Shown piece after piece: positions 13,306 through 13,681 of a DNA stretch of 13,681 bases. The DNA is from a candidate division FCPU426 bacterium (GTDB lineage Bacteria; Oederibacteriota; JAAXVQ01; JAUVAV01): NCBI GenBank assembly GCA_030619365.1, contig JAUXBQ010000049.1, positions 1-13,681 of the forward strand, in the 5' to 3' direction. Positions within the stretch are counted from its first letter, which is position 1; each line of letters opens with the position of its first letter. The notes below the pieces were generated by a model, which was not told where the DNA came from, searched no databases, and worked only from the letters and a program-made list of their open reading frames with translations. The position numbers and the translations under genes are program-made.

Positions 13306-13681
13306 TCAGTTCCAGGGCGTAACGATGGTTTTGGTCCCGTCCTGAAAGCGGTTTTCCCAGGCCATCAGCAGCGGTTTGCGAATTTCGGGGTAAAACGTCA
13401 AACGCAGGAGCTCTTGGCGCGAAACCCAGCGCGCGTCTTTCAAACGACGGTCCGGGTGCAGGCGAAGCGTTCCGCCCCGGATCCTGACATGATACGTCAG
13501 GTTCAGAACATGCCGGCGCCCGCGCGGTTCCAGGGATTCGCTGATAAACAGCAACCGGCCGACCGAGACTTTCAGCGAGAGCTCTTCCCTGAATTCCCGG
13601 GCCAGGCCCACCTCGCATTGTTCCCCCCAGTCCAGGCCGCCGCCTGGGAGCAAAAAATACTCGCGGCCGGCCCGTTGGTGC
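13306..13681 (-). CDS. Nudix hydrolase (5' end outside window)
   Basis: At least 125 residues of a Nudix-fold hydrolase; the frame stays open to the right edge, so the N-terminus is missing. The Nudix box is present: LPGGGLDWGEQ, then AREFREELSLKV, which matches G-x5-E-x7-REUxEExGU except that Leu-Ser replaces the usual x-Gly after EE. The preceding REYFLLPGGG strand is also typical. Nudix enzymes cleave nucleoside diphosphates linked to another group; the substrate cannot be told here. It ends 13 bases before pgsA and is probably co-transcribed with it and mtnA. The first TTG in frame (13653) is inside the domain and is not a believable start. Confidence 0.88.
   Translation of the reverse strand, partial: HQRAGREYFLLPGGGLDWGEQCEVGLAREFREELSLKVSVGRLLFISESLEPRGRRHVLNLTYHVRIRGGTLRLHPDRRLKDARWVSRQELLRLTFYPEIRKPLLMAWENRFQDGTKTIVTPWN

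Noticed and set aside
1..13681. CRISPR array, tRNA or rRNA genes
   Set aside because: The repeats seen are two distant copies or single palindromes, not regularly spaced units, and I found no cloverleaf or rRNA-like stretch.

Overview
The window looks like a chromosomal segment of a bacterium with a G+C-rich core and two A+T-rich accessory patches. The core genes are standard bacterial housekeeping genes (trpS, scpA, scpB, a 23S rRNA pseudouridine synthase, pheA, an HisC-type aminotransferase, mtnA, pgsA). The tight leftward cluster and the abundance of small palindromic repeats would suit an environmental or uncultivated Gram-negative-type lineage, but I cannot name a phylum from the sequence.

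Layout. (1) 1-2029, A+T-rich: the right-hand part of a miniature inverted-repeat element, then a rightward AbiE-type toxin-antitoxin pair (DUF6088/AbiEi-like antitoxin and AbiEii nucleotidyltransferase toxin) with a near-consensus promoter inside a perfect palindrome, then an N-terminal scrap of a metallophosphoesterase gene. (2) 2037-9869, minus strand: a compact nine-gene operon reading site-2 protease, trpS, scpA, scpB, rluB-type synthase, a 55-residue single-pass membrane protein, a polytopic PrsW-like membrane protein, pheA, hisC-like aminotransferase. Most junctions are ATGA or TAATG overlaps. A strong sigma-70-type promoter at 9983-10011 fits as its driver, and a direct repeat brackets its -35 box. 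(3) 9870-10398: that promoter, about 115 bases in which I see nothing (10024-10139), and a second, complete copy of the miniature element (10140-10313). (4) 10313-10689, minus strand, A+T-rich: an MNT-type nucleotidyltransferase antitoxin followed by a 29-codon remnant that looks like the C-terminus of its HEPN partner. (5) 10773-13681, minus strand: a class II aldolase-family gene, a palindromic repeat, mtnA, pgsA and a Nudix hydrolase running off the right edge.

How it works together. The long operon joins tryptophanyl-tRNA charging, chromosome condensation (ScpAB), rRNA modification and the last steps of phenylalanine synthesis. PheA makes phenylpyruvate and the adjacent aminotransferase could convert it to phenylalanine. 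mtnA plus a class II aldolase-family enzyme points to recycling of methylthioribose phosphate. The two accessory patches each carry a nucleotidyltransferase-based toxin-antitoxin locus directly beside the right end of a copy of the same miniature element. One locus appears intact (AbiE); the other appears to have lost its toxin.

I do not see a clearly new large system. The most interesting items are the miniature element and its precise insertion in the stop codon of the HEPN remnant, the decayed HEPN partner, the palindromic operator of abiE, the -35-bracketing direct repeat, the PrsW-like protein with a degenerate motif, and the very long acidic tail on ScpB.
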